Shown here: positions 1-9,218 of the stretch, piece by piece
How positions within the stretch are numbered: the first letter of the stretch is position 1
Layout of the letters: each line of letters begins with the position of its first letter
Assembly (NCBI GenBank): GCA_005789645.1
Contig: SXXH01000270.1
Location: 1 to 34,070, forward strand
Source: Planctomycetia bacterium
GTDB taxonomy: Bacteria; Planctomycetota; UBA1135; GCA-002686595
DNA length: 34,070 nucleotides
Direction of reading: 5' to 3'
Position numbers and translations under genes: made by a program
The notes under the pieces: model-generated
Told to the model about the DNA's origin: nothing
What the model saw: the letters and a program-made list of their open reading frames with translations, nothing else
Databases searched by the model: none

Positions 1-1063
1 AGGCGGCGCCGGCGCGGTCGAGGGCCGACACGCCGCGCGAGGGCAGGAGGATCTCCGCCGGCCCGCGCGCGGCGGCGACCTTGGAGCCGAGCTCGCGCCC
101 CAGCGCGGCGTTCTCCTCCACGGTCGTGCGCAGCAGGGTGGTGTGGGCGTTGTGCACGTGCAGGCGCCGGCCGCGGAAGCGCTCGGGGACGGTGGCTGGA
201 CCGTGGAAGTTGACCATGTCCATGGCCCCCGTGGAGACCACTTGCGGCACGCCGGCGCGCGCTGCGGCGGCCAGGCGATCCGGTCCGGCGCCCAGCACGC
301 CGCCGACCAGCTCGTCGGCGAGGTCGGTGGTGGTGATGTCAAGCACGCCTGACACGAGGCCGTCCTCGACCAGCGACTCCATCGCTTGTCCGCCGACGCC
401 GGTGGCGTGGAACACGAGCACCTCGAGTCCATGCGCCTCCAGCTCGCGCTTGGCGCGCTCGACGCAGGCCGTGGTGACGCCGAACATGGTCGCGGCCACC
501 AGAGGCTTGTCGTCGCGCTCGTCGTCGGTGCCGGCGCGCAGCACCATGCCGGCCATGGCGTGCGCCGCGTTCGCCAGCACGCGCCGCGAGACGCGATTGA
601 CGCCCAGCACGTCGACCACGCTGTTCATGAGCAGGATGTCCTTGTCGCCGACGAAGCCGCGCGTCTGGCCCGAGGCCAGGGTCGACACGCACAGCTTGGG
701 CACTCCGATCGGCAGCGCGCGCATCGCCTCGGTGGCGATGGTGGTGCCGGCCGATCCGCCCAGTCCCAGCACGCCGAGCAGCTCGCCGCGTGCTTCGAGT
801 TCCAGCGCCAGCGCCCGCGCTCCGGCCGCCGCGGCCCGCACCGCTTCGCCGCGATCGCCCTTGGCGCGCAACTCCTCGAGGCTCGAGCCTGCGCGTCGCA
901 GCAGCTCCTCGCGCTCGACGTCGGGCTTCGCCAGCGGCGCGCCCAAGGTGCCCGCGTCCGCCAAGAGCGTCGCGACGCCGCACGCCTCGAGCCGGCGGCG
1001 CACGAAGTCCGCCTCGACGCCCTTGGTGTCCAACGTGGCGACGATCAGGACGCGCGGTCGCAT
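1..1063 (-). CDS. Tm-1-like ATP-binding / UPF0261 family protein (partial, 3' end outside window)
   Basis: The reading frame opens at an ATG on the minus strand (1063-1061) and runs off the left edge after about 354 codons. It starts MRPRVLIVATLDTKGVEADF, which is typical of UPF0261 / Tm-1-like proteins, and continues with a glycine-rich GLGGSAGTTIATEAMRALP segment and a later STGAMDMVNFHGP segment, both characteristic of the family. The family has an N-terminal nucleotide-binding domain and a C-terminal TIM-barrel-like domain. Its plant member Tm-1 inhibits tobamovirus replication, but the bacterial role is unknown. It begins 7 nt after the GDT1-like gene stops, so it is probably the third gene of a pruA-GDT1-UPF0261 operon. 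Family call firm, function open. Confidence 0.85.
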   Translation of the reverse strand, partial: MRPRVLIVATLDTKGVEADFVRRRLEACGVATLLADAGTLGAPLAKPDVEREELLRRAGSSLEELRAKGDRGEAVRAAAAGARALALELEARGELLGVLGLGGSAGTTIATEAMRALPIGVPKLCVSTLASGQTRGFVGDKDILLMNSVVDVLGVNRVSRRVLANAAHAMAGMVLRAGTDDERDDKPLVAATMFGVTTACVERAKRELEAHGLEVLVFHATGVGGQAMESLVEDGLVSGVLDITTTDLADELVGGVLGAGPDRLAAAARAGVPQVVSTGAMDMVNFHGPATVPERFRGRRLHVHNAHTTLLRTTVEENAALGRELGSKVAAARGPAEILLPSRGVSALDRAGAA

Positions 1064-1070
1064 GGCTCGC

Positions 1071-1345
1071 TCAGTTCCAGCTCTTCCAGATGGTCCAAGC
1101 CCCGATGGCCACGAAGGCCACGCCGGCGACCCGCGTCAGCACGACCGGCTCGATCCAGCGCGCGAGGAACGTGCCCGCCAGCACGCCGACGGCGGCCGCG
1201 GCCACCAAGCCCACGCTCGAGCCGAGGAAGATGGCCCACTTGCCGCCGCCCTGCGCCGCGAAGGTCATGGTGGCTAGTTGGGTCTTGTCGCCGATCTCCG
1301 CCAGGAACACCGTGCCCGCCACCGTCGCGAACACCTTCCAGTCCA

Positions 1346-1346
<1 letters not shown>
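1071..1346 (-). CDS. Half-length TMEM165/GDT1 (UPF0016) family cation transporter
   Basis: A 91-residue hydrophobic protein, MDWKVFATVAGTVFLAEIGD onward. It carries one copy of the family signature E-x-G-D-K-T at residues 17-22, in the first membrane helix, and two or three predicted membrane segments (about 4-24, 37-58, 70-88). Full-length UPF0016 proteins are around 190-200 residues with two inverted copies of this motif and move Mn2+ or Ca2+ out of the cytoplasm. A single-copy protein would have to work as a homodimer or with a partner encoded elsewhere; no second copy is adjacent. The ATG overlaps the stop of pruA (TGATG), so translation is probably coupled. Confidence 0.88.
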
Positions 1347-2977
<1,631 letters not shown>

Positions 2978-3116
2978 GTGGGGTGGTCGAGCTGCTGGAC
3001 GCGAAGCTGCCGGTGGCCGTGTTGCAGCCCGATTGTGCTGGGCTGGAGACCGGGAGTCCAACGCCGCCACGGCTGATCCGGTCGGATCGCCGCGGGCCTT
3101 GCGACCACGAAGCGTC

Positions 3117-3133
3117 CCGGGGCTTGGCCCCGG
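3117..3133. promoter_or_regulatory. Short inverted repeats between pruA and the ebo-like operon
   Basis: The 222-bp gap between the divergent pruA and lipoprotein genes holds two small palindromes. GATCCG/CGGATC with a 2-nt centre lies at 3075-3088, and CCGGGGC/GCCCCGG with a 3-nt loop at 3117-3133. Either could be an operator or an RNA hairpin. There is no further support, and GC-rich palindromes arise by chance here. Confidence 0.2.
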
Positions 3134-3199
3134 CGGCTCGGGGGGCCATCATGGACCAGCCCGCGCGCCATGGTCGCGCCGCGGGCCAACGCACCAACC

Positions 3200-4090
3200 A
3201 TGCGCATCCAAACCGCCTGCCTGCTCCCGCTGCTCTTCGCTTCCTGCTTCGCCGTCGGCAAGAAGGAGGACCCCGCCGTCGCGCCCGAGGTGGTGGCGAC
3301 GCAGTCCGCCGCGCCGTCGCAAGAGGTCGAGGCCAAGCCAGCGGACGACAAGATGAAGGAGATCGCCGCCAAGACGCGCCAGCTCGAGCATGCGCGTCTC
3401 GAATTGAAGATCGAGCGCCAAAAGCTCGCCGCGGCCGCGCGCAAGGCGCAGGACGGCGTGGAGGAGGCCGAGTTCGACCTCAAGCACGCCACCTCTGCGC
3501 TCGACCACCATGCCAAGGTCGAGCTGCCGCTGGCGCTCGAGCAGGCGCAGTTGGCGCTCGACCGCGCGGCGTGGGCCATGGAGGAGGACAGGCAGGAGCT
3601 CGACGAGCTCTTGAAGCTCTACGCGGAGAACCAGGTGGAAGGCACGACGAAGGAACTCGTCATCCAACGTTCGGAGAAGAAGCTCGCGTTCTCCAAGACC
3701 GCGTTCGACCACGAGCAGCGCGAGATGGCCGCCAAGAAGGAGCACGAGCTGCCGAGGAAGCAACGCGAGCTCGAGCGCGCCAAGATCGCCGCCGAGAAGG
3801 AACTGCGCGACGCGCGCGCCGACAAGACGCGCGTCGCCGACGAGAACGAGTTGGAGCTGCGCAAGCTCGAAGCCAAGCTCGACGACCTCGAGCGCGAGAT
3901 CAAGGAGCTCGGTGGCGCCGTTCCGCCCGAGCCCAAGAAGGAAGATTCCAAGAAGGAGCCTGCCAAGAAGGACGCGGCCAAGAAGGATGCGGCCAAGGAT
4001 GCGGCCCCGAAGGACGGTGCCAAGCCCGCGCAGAAGCCCGCGCAGAAGCCGCAGGACGAGCAGGCACCCAAGGCGGGCGAGCGGTCGTGA
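3200..4090 (+). CDS. Coiled-coil lipoprotein with Lys/Ala-rich tail, first gene of ebo-like operon
   Basis: A 296-residue protein. The N-terminus MRIQTACLLPLLFASC is a short lipoprotein signal with lipobox F-A-S-C (Cys16). Residues ~55-235 are almost continuous charged heptads, a long alpha-helical hairpin. The segment around 135-160 (ELDELLKLYAENQVEGTTKE) resembles the tip and hairpin region of RND/HlyD-type membrane fusion proteins, but I see no lipoyl or beta-barrel domain. The tail (~247-296) is made of repeated K-K-D-A-A-K and Q-K-P-A units, suited to binding acidic polymers or cell wall. ATG 3200 is preferred over an in-frame upstream GTG at 3170 because it begins exactly at the signal peptide. 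The stop overlaps the next gene's GTG. Function unknown; a periplasmic scaffold is my inference. Confidence 0.75.
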   Translation: MRIQTACLLPLLFASCFAVGKKEDPAVAPEVVATQSAAPSQEVEAKPADDKMKEIAAKTRQLEHARLELKIERQKLAAAARKAQDGVEEAEFDLKHATSALDHHAKVELPLALEQAQLALDRAAWAMEEDRQELDELLKLYAENQVEGTTKELVIQRSEKKLAFSKTAFDHEQREMAAKKEHELPRKQRELERAKIAAEKELRDARADKTRVADENELELRKLEAKLDDLEREIKELGGAVPPEPKKEDSKKEPAKKDAAKKDAAKDAAPKDGAKPAQKPAQKPQDEQAPKAGERS

Positions 4091-5343
4091 TCGACGCCCT
4101 GGTCCTTTGCGCTTGGGCGACGCTGGCTCAGGATGCAGCCGCGACGCAGGCGGCGTCCGCGGCGACATCGAGCACCGCGGCGACATCGAGCTCCGGGGGG
4201 GCTTCCGCGCAAGCGGCCCCCGAGCAGCGCGGCGCGGACGATTCCGCGCCCGTGCCGCTGGAGGAGGTCCAGCAATCGCTGCAACGCAGCGTCGCGTGGT
4301 TGTTGGCACGCCAAAACGCAGATGGTTCGTGGGGCCACGCCGCCCCGGATTCGCTGCACGAGCTGAACTACTCGCCGGCTTCCTTCCGCCACTGGCAACT
4401 GGCGGGCGGGGCCATCGTGCTGTGGGCCTTCCTGCAACTCGACGAGACGCCGGCTCTCAGGGCGGCGATCGAGCGTGGAATGGACTTCACGCTGCAGGCT
4501 CCGCTGCCGTTGCGCGGCAGCGACTGGGACATCGATGGCAACTGGGCGCTCTTGTACGTGACCGTGCTGCTCGATCATGCGGCCGGGGATCCGCGCTTCC
4601 ATGCGGAGCCGTGGAAGTCGCGCTACGCTGATCGCATTCGCAAGAAGGCCGAGGAGTACCTCGCGCGCCTGAAGCTCATGCAGAGCCCGCTCGGCGGCTG
4701 GGGCTACTACGAAGGGGAGGTCGTGGCTGCGGGCCCGAGCTGGGCCACTTCGTTCTCCACCGCGGCCGTCGTGCCGGCGCTGCACTCGGCCAAGGCGCGC
4801 GGCTGGGCCGTGGACGAGGCGATGTGCAAGGACGCGCTGGCGTACGTGCGGCGCTGCGCCTTGCCTTCGGGCGCCTACCAGTACGACCTGCGTCCCGTGC
4901 CGCGCATCAACGGCGGCGAAGGCATCGACGAGATCAAGGGCAGCCTTGGTCGCATCCAGATCGGCAACTGGGCGCGGCGCGTCGCCGGAGACAAGCTCGT
5001 GGACGACGCCAGGATCGACAAGGGGCTCGACTTGTTCTTCGAGCACCATCGCTTCCTCGACGTGGCGCGCATGCGTCCCGTGCCGCACGAGGCGTACTAC
5101 GCCAACGCGGGCTACTTCTACTTCTTCGGACACTGCTACGCCGCGTTGGCGGCCGACCAGCTTTCCGATCGCGAGCTGCGCCTCAAGCACCATCGCCAGA
5201 TCCGCGGCCATGTGCTCAAGGCGCAAGCGCCCACAGGGCAATACGTCGACTTCGTGGGTTCGTTCTACAGCTGGACCTACGCCACCGGCTTCGCGCTGGT
5301 CGCCTTGCAGCGCGGCTTGCAGGCCGAGGGGGGGGCGCGATGA
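4087..5343 (+). CDS. Exported prenyltransferase/squalene-cyclase-type alpha-alpha toroid protein
   Basis: The GTG at 4087 overlaps the upstream stop (GTGA) and gives 418 residues. The first ~15 residues (MIDALVLCAWATLAQ) look like a short signal peptide, followed by an Ala/Ser/Thr-rich linker to ~55. The rest is a helical toroid with QW-like repeats: QNADGSWGH at 76-84, QSPLGGWGYYEG at 199-210, and later SGAYQYDL and SFYSWTYATGFALVAL. This is the fold of terpene cyclases, prenyltransferase beta subunits and planctomycete 'prenyltransferase/squalene oxidase repeat' proteins. I do not see the catalytic DxDD of squalene-hopene cyclase, so ligand binding is as likely as catalysis. Its stop overlaps the ATG of eboA. 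Confidence 0.82.
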   Translation: MIDALVLCAWATLAQDAAATQAASAATSSTAATSSSGGASAQAAPEQRGADDSAPVPLEEVQQSLQRSVAWLLARQNADGSWGHAAPDSLHELNYSPASFRHWQLAGGAIVLWAFLQLDETPALRAAIERGMDFTLQAPLPLRGSDWDIDGNWALLYVTVLLDHAAGDPRFHAEPWKSRYADRIRKKAEEYLARLKLMQSPLGGWGYYEGEVVAAGPSWATSFSTAAVVPALHSAKARGWAVDEAMCKDALAYVRRCALPSGAYQYDLRPVPRINGGEGIDEIKGSLGRIQIGNWARRVAGDKLVDDARIDKGLDLFFEHHRFLDVARMRPVPHEAYYANAGYFYFFGHCYAALAADQLSDRELRLKHHRQIRGHVLKAQAPTGQYVDFVGSFYSWTYATGFALVALQRGLQAEGGAR

Positions 5344-6257
5344 GCGTCGCTTCGCGATCGTCGCGCGCGATGGAAGTGCTGCGCGCGATGCTGGAGCCGC
5401 GCCTCGACGCGCGCGCGCAGGAGTGGCTGGCGCTCGCCTGCGACGAGTGCAGCCGACTGCCGGACAGGGCCGAGGTGCGCTTTCCCACGTTGATCTCCTT
5501 GGCTTCGCGCAAGGTGCCGCGCGGCGCGCTGGAGCCTTCGAACTCCGCGCGCGAGGCGGCGCGCGAGCTGGTGCCGGGTTGGAACCCCGAGCGATGGACC
5601 ATCCTCGACGCGGCGCGGGCGATGCTCGTGCTGTCGCGCGCGCACCTCGACGGGCCGCAAGCCGTGGCGATCCTCGACGAGGTCTTCCGCCACGCCGACG
5701 TGGGCGAGCTGTGCGCGCTGCACCGCTCGCTGCAGCTCCTGCCGGACAACGCGCGCTTCGCTTGGCGAGCGGGCGAAGGCTGCAGGTCTTCGATGGGTGC
5801 CGTGTACGAGGCCGCGGCCTGCGACACGGGCCTGCCCTGCGCGCGCTTCGACGATCTCGCGTGGCGGCAACTGGTCGTCAAGGCGCTCTTCGTCGGCGCG
5901 CCGGTGGCGCGCATCCACGGACTCGACCAGCGCTTGGACGCCGAACTGGCGCGCATGGTGCTCGACCTCGTCGACGAGCGGCGCAGCGCCGGCCGCGGCA
6001 TCCCGCCCGGCGCGTGGGCGTGCCTCGGTGCGCACGGGGGGCTGCGCGCGCGCGATTCCATGTTGCGCGAACTCGACCGCGGCCAAGCAGCCGGACGAGC
6101 GGGCGCGATCCTCGGCCTCGCGCGCGCCGGCCACGCCGACCTCGTCGCCGGCCACGCAGCCGGTGGCGAATCCGATCCACTCGTCCTCGCGGCGCTTTCC
6201 AGCGCTCGTTCCGCCCGGCCTTCGCAGGACGACTACGCCCACCTCCACGGCCTCTGA
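5340..6257 (+). CDS. eboA: EboA domain-containing protein
   Basis: A 305-residue soluble protein starting at an ATG that overlaps the upstream stop (ATGA). Two blocks are diagnostic of the EboA family: residues ~80-100 (PGWNPERWTILDAARAMLVL), and residues ~168-232 with FDDLAWRQLVVKALFVGAP, RIHGLDQRLDAELARM and ERRSAGRGIPPGAW. EboA is encoded in ebo clusters of cyanobacteria, eustigmatophyte plastids, Bacteroidetes and some Pseudomonas. In cyanobacteria these clusters help move a scytonemin precursor to the periplasm. Its biochemical activity is not established. The next gene is the ebo partner EboB, 18 nt downstream, which strengthens the call. The C-terminal ~60 residues are less conserved and helical. 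Confidence 0.88.
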   Translation: MSVASRSSRAMEVLRAMLEPRLDARAQEWLALACDECSRLPDRAEVRFPTLISLASRKVPRGALEPSNSAREAARELVPGWNPERWTILDAARAMLVLSRAHLDGPQAVAILDEVFRHADVGELCALHRSLQLLPDNARFAWRAGEGCRSSMGAVYEAAACDTGLPCARFDDLAWRQLVVKALFVGAPVARIHGLDQRLDAELARMVLDLVDERRSAGRGIPPGAWACLGAHGGLRARDSMLRELDRGQAAGRAGAILGLARAGHADLVAGHAAGGESDPLVLAALSSARSARPSQDDYAHLHGL

Positions 6258-6275
6258 GCCAGTCGAGCCGACCGC

Positions 6276-7175
6276 ATGCGCTTCTTCGATCCCCACATCC
6301 ACATGACCAGCCGCACCACCGACGACCTCGAGGCGATGTCGAAGGCCGGTGTGCGCGCCATCATCGAACCGGCCTTCTGGCTCGGGCAACCGCGCACCAG
6401 CGTGGGCAGCTTCATCGACTACTGGTCGAGCCTGGTGGGTTGGGAGCGCTTCCGCGCCGCCCAGTTCGGCGTGGCGCACTATTGCGCCATGGGCCTCAAC
6501 AGCAAGGAGGCCAACGACGAGGGCCTCGCGCGCGAAGTGCTGGCCGAGCTGCCGCGCTTCGCCTTCAAGGAGGGCGTCGTCGCCATCGGCGAGATCGGCT
6601 ACGACGAGATCACCAAGGCCGAGGAGAAGGCCTACCAGTGGCAACTCGAGTTCGCCGTCCAGCACGACATGGTCGTGATGGTGCATTCGCCGCACCGCGA
6701 CAAGAAGAACGGCATCCGCCGCTCCATCGCCGTGGCCAAGGAGTGCGGCCTGTCGATGGAGAAGCTCGTCGTCGACCACAACAACGAGGAGACGGTGCAG
6801 GACGTGCTGGACGCCGGCGCCTGGGCGGCGTTCACGATCTACCCGCACACGAAGATGGGCAGCGAGCGCATGGTCGAGATCGTGCGCCAGTACGGCCCGC
6901 GCCGCATCATCGTCGACTCCTCGGCGGATTGGGGCGTCAGCGATCCCTTGTCCGTGCCGAAGACCGCGCGCCTCATGCTCGAGCGCGGCATCGATCCGGC
7001 CGCGGTCGAGCTGACGACCTGGCAGAACGCGCTCGACGCCTACGGCCAGTCCGGGCAGATCGACATGGAAGCCTTGCTCAAGACGCCGGTCGTCGACCAA
7101 CGCCAGCTCTACCACCAGAACTCGGTGCTGCGCGGCCAGGCGCCGCGCGTCGAGGAAACCGTGCCCAACGACTGA
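6276..7175 (+). CDS. eboB: EboB, TatD-like metal-dependent hydrolase
   Basis: A 299-residue TIM-barrel amidohydrolase of the TatD-like type. Metal ligands are visible as H7 and H9 (DPHIHM), E106 (GEIGYD), H137 (VHSPH), H168 (DHNNEE) and D218 (SSADWG). MRFFDPHIHMTSRTTDD and EPAFWLGQPRTSVGSF are hallmarks of EboB rather than of DNase-type TatD. The substrate is unknown; in ebo clusters the enzyme is linked to processing or transport of a secondary metabolite precursor. No signal peptide, so cytoplasmic. It sits between eboA and the AlkP-superfamily lipoprotein in one tight transcription unit. Confidence 0.9.
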   Translation: MRFFDPHIHMTSRTTDDLEAMSKAGVRAIIEPAFWLGQPRTSVGSFIDYWSSLVGWERFRAAQFGVAHYCAMGLNSKEANDEGLAREVLAELPRFAFKEGVVAIGEIGYDEITKAEEKAYQWQLEFAVQHDMVVMVHSPHRDKKNGIRRSIAVAKECGLSMEKLVVDHNNEETVQDVLDAGAWAAFTIYPHTKMGSERMVEIVRQYGPRRIIVDSSADWGVSDPLSVPKTARLMLERGIDPAAVELTTWQNALDAYGQSGQIDMEALLKTPVVDQRQLYHQNSVLRGQAPRVEETVPND

Positions 7176-7209
7176 AGCCAGCGTGGCGCATCCCCGCGCC
7201 GACCTAGCG

Positions 7210-8514
7210 ATGAACGCGACCATCCTGCTATTGCTGCCCGTCCTCGCCTGGCTGTGCGCCTGCTCGAGCGAGGCCCCTCGTCGTCCGAACATCCTGGTCG
7301 TTTCGATCGACACGCTGCGCGCCGACCACCTCGGATGCTACGGCTACGAGCGTCCGACCTCGCCCGCGATCGACGAGTTCGCCGCGCGCGCGGTCGTGTT
7401 CGAGGACGCGCATTCCTCGGCCTCGTGGACGCTGCCCTCCTTCGCCAGCCTGTACACCTCGCTGTACTCGACCACCCACGGCTGCTGGAAGGTCGACAGT
7501 CGCCTCGAGAGCGAGCACGACACGCTGGCCGAGCACCTGCGCGACGCCGGATGGGACACCTGCCTGATCGTGCCGCACATGTTCCTGTCGGGCCAATACG
7601 GACTGCAGCAGGGCTTCACGCACGTCGACGACAGCCTCGTGCGCACCGCCATCGAGTCGAACAAGGTCGTCAGTTCCCCGGCGATGACGGAGAAGACCCT
7701 CGCCTGGTTGGAGCGCAAGAAGCAGAGTCCCGACGACTCGCCCTTCTTCTTGTGGGTGCACTACTTCGACCCGCACGACCTGTACCTGCCCCACGAGGGG
7801 ATCAGCGAGCAATTCGGCACCACCGAGGAGATCGACCTGTACGACGGCGAGATCCGCTTCGTCGACCTGCACGTGGGACGCCTCCTGGCGCGCGTGCGCG
7901 AGCTGTGGGGCGACGATGTCGTCGTGGCCATCGTCGCCGACCATGGCGAGGAGTTCGGCGAGCACGGCCACAAGCGGCACGGCTACTCGCTCTACCAGGA
8001 AGCGGTCCACATCCCTTTCATCCTGCAGGCGCCCGGCTTCCAGCCTCGTCGCGTGCCCGACCTCGTGTCCAACATCGACTTCATGCCGACGATCCTCGAT
8101 CTGTCGGGCGTCGAGCCGCGCGGACGCATGGAAGGGCGCAGCCTGGTGCCGTTCCTGCGCGGCGAGTCCTTGCCGCCGCGCGGCGCCTTGTCGGAGGTGC
8201 GCTGGCACGACGACCAGGACATGCGTTGCTGGCGCGAGGAGGATTGGAAGCTGCACGAGGACCGTTCGCACGGCAAGGAACGCGACGAGTTGTACGACCT
8301 CGCCGCCGACCCCAAGGAGCGCGCGAACTTGATCGAGCGGCGCGAGGAGCCGCTCCAGCGCCTGCGCACGGGACTCGGGCACGCGTTGGGCGTCGCGCTC
8401 CAATTGGCGAAGTCCTACCCGCAACCGCGGCGCTACCAGCCCTCGCCCGGAGACGCGGCGCGCCTCGGGGCGTTGGGCTACGCCGAGGACGCGGTGGGAG
8501 CGGACGGCAAGTGA
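7210..8514 (+). CDS. Sulfatase-fold / alkaline phosphatase superfamily lipoprotein without formylglycine cysteine
   Basis: A 434-residue protein with lipoprotein signal MNATILLLLPVLAWLCAC. Mature sequence starts with the sulfatase metal motif PNILVVSIDTLRADH (D34). At the nucleophile site it reads S-W-T-L-P-S (72-77). Threonine 74 occupies the position where sulfatases have the cysteine that becomes formylglycine, and the following C-x-P-x-R arginine is absent. The distal metal site ADHGEEFGEHG is intact. A Thr nucleophile is seen in phosphoglycerol and phosphoethanolamine transferases (LtaS, EptA) and nucleotide pyrophosphatases, so it is more likely a phosphotransferase or phosphodiesterase than a sulfatase. 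Classic ebo clusters also carry an AlkP-superfamily gene (EboF). ATG 7210 is preferred to GTG 7183 because it starts at the signal. Confidence 0.85.
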   Translation: MNATILLLLPVLAWLCACSSEAPRRPNILVVSIDTLRADHLGCYGYERPTSPAIDEFAARAVVFEDAHSSASWTLPSFASLYTSLYSTTHGCWKVDSRLESEHDTLAEHLRDAGWDTCLIVPHMFLSGQYGLQQGFTHVDDSLVRTAIESNKVVSSPAMTEKTLAWLERKKQSPDDSPFFLWVHYFDPHDLYLPHEGISEQFGTTEEIDLYDGEIRFVDLHVGRLLARVRELWGDDVVVAIVADHGEEFGEHGHKRHGYSLYQEAVHIPFILQAPGFQPRRVPDLVSNIDFMPTILDLSGVEPRGRMEGRSLVPFLRGESLPPRGALSEVRWHDDQDMRCWREEDWKLHEDRSHGKERDELYDLAADPKERANLIERREEPLQRLRTGLGHALGVALQLAKSYPQPRRYQPSPGDAARLGALGYAEDAVGADGK

Positions 8515-9020
8515 GACGCCGCGCCATCCTCGTCGCGTCCCTTTGCGGCCTTGCGTTCGCGTCCTGCGGCGATGCCGAGGTGCGCCGCACGCGCCATCCC
8601 GACGGGACTCCCTGGACGGAACAGCGCTTCGAAGGCGGCAAGGCCAACGGCCCCATGCGCGTCTGGCACCCCGATGGCAAGTTGGCCCGCGAAGGGGCCT
8701 TCGTGGACGGGCACATGCACGGCGATTGGCGCACCTTCGAGGTCGATGGCCGACCCTTGCTCGAGGCGCGCTACGAGCGTGGCCAGATGGACGGGCCTTG
8801 GCTCGAGCATTGGCCGTCCGGCAAGGTCCGCACCAAGGGCCAGTACCGCGGCGGACTGCCCGACGGTGTGTGGGAGGAGTACTTCGAGAGCGGGGTCAAG
8901 GCTCGCGAGGGGGCCTTCCAAGGCGGGGAGAAGCACGGACTCTGGACCGGCTGGAACCCCGACGGGACCGTGCAGGGGACCGCGCGCTACGAGGACGGCC
9001 GCTACATGGGACGTCGCTGA
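8511..9020 (+). CDS. MORN-repeat / YwqK-like lipoprotein
   Basis: A 169-residue protein with GTG start overlapping the previous stop (GTGA). The signal MRRRAILVASLCGLAFASC ends at a lipobox cysteine (C19). The rest consists of about five beta-hairpin repeats of roughly 22 residues with the pattern G-x-x-x-G-x-W-x-x-(W/Y/F)-x-x-(S/D)-G-(K/T), as in MORN / YwqK-like proteins (for example NGPMRVWHPDGK, DGPWLEHWPSGK, HGLWTGWNPDGT). Database entries for this family often carry the label 'antitoxin', but the lipid anchor and repeats point to a surface or periplasmic binding protein. Last gene of the six-gene unit; a G10 tract and hairpin follow. Confidence 0.82.
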   Translation: MRRRAILVASLCGLAFASCGDAEVRRTRHPDGTPWTEQRFEGGKANGPMRVWHPDGKLAREGAFVDGHMHGDWRTFEVDGRPLLEARYERGQMDGPWLEHWPSGKVRTKGQYRGGLPDGVWEEYFESGVKAREGAFQGGEKHGLWTGWNPDGTVQGTARYEDGRYMGRR

Positions 9021-9046
9021 GGCCGCGCGCTGCGTGCCCCCGCGGA

Positions 9047-9094
9047 GGGGGGGGGGCGGACACGCCAATGTCCGAGTGGATTGACGCCCCCCCC
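9047..9094 (+). terminator. G10/C8 tract with nested hairpin after the ebo-like operon
   Basis: A run of ten G (9047-9056) is followed by CGGACA (9057-9062), a 6-nt loop and TGTCCG (9069-9074). The G run could instead pair with the C8 run at 9087-9094, giving a ten-pair outer stem. It lies 26 nt after the operon stop and just before the tRNA gene. There is no U tract, so termination is a guess. The C run overlaps the spacer of the putative tRNA promoter. Confidence 0.4.
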
Positions 9095-9108
9095 GCCATG
9101 GCAAGACT
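9081..9108 (+). promoter_or_regulatory. Putative tRNA promoter
   Basis: TTGACG (9081-9086) matches the sigma-70 -35 box at five of six positions. A 16-nt spacer, which includes the C8 run, leads to AAGACT (9103-9108), a weak -10. The predicted start would fall about 2 nt before the tRNA 5' end. Confidence 0.35.
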
Positions 9109-9116
9109 TCTGCAGT

Positions 9117-9192
9117 GGGGCAGTAGCCTAATCTGGTTCTTGGCAGTCGGCTTATATCCGACGTATTGCGGGTTCAAATCCCGTCTGCCCTA
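9117..9192 (+). tRNA. tRNA-Ile (anticodon UAU)
   Basis: A full cloverleaf can be drawn. Acceptor GGGGCAG (9117-9123) pairs with CTGCCCT (9185-9191), with one terminal G-U. The D arm is GCC/GGC with GG in the loop. The anticodon stem GTCGG/CCGAC (9146-9150/9158-9162) closes loop CTTATAT, giving anticodon TAT (9153-9155). The variable loop has five nt. The T arm is GCGGG/CCCGT with loop TTCAAAT. Discriminator is A; CCA is not encoded. U36-A37 fits t6A modification. UAU would read the rare AUA codon directly. Most bacteria instead use a CAU tRNA whose C34 is changed to lysidine by TilS, so this anticodon is uncommon. Confidence 0.85.
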
Positions 9193-9218
9193 CTCGCACG
9201 CGACCGCTCGAGCACATC

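Noticed and set aside
4087-5343. Squalene-hopene cyclase
   Set aside because: The toroid fold is there, but the catalytic DxDD motif is not seen and the protein is about 420 residues, shorter than the usual ~630.
6276-7175. TatD DNase
   Set aside because: The sequence matches EboB-specific motifs and lies next to eboA.
8511-9020. Antitoxin of a toxin-antitoxin pair
   Set aside because: YwqK-like proteins often carry that label, but this one has a lipoprotein signal and no toxin neighbour.
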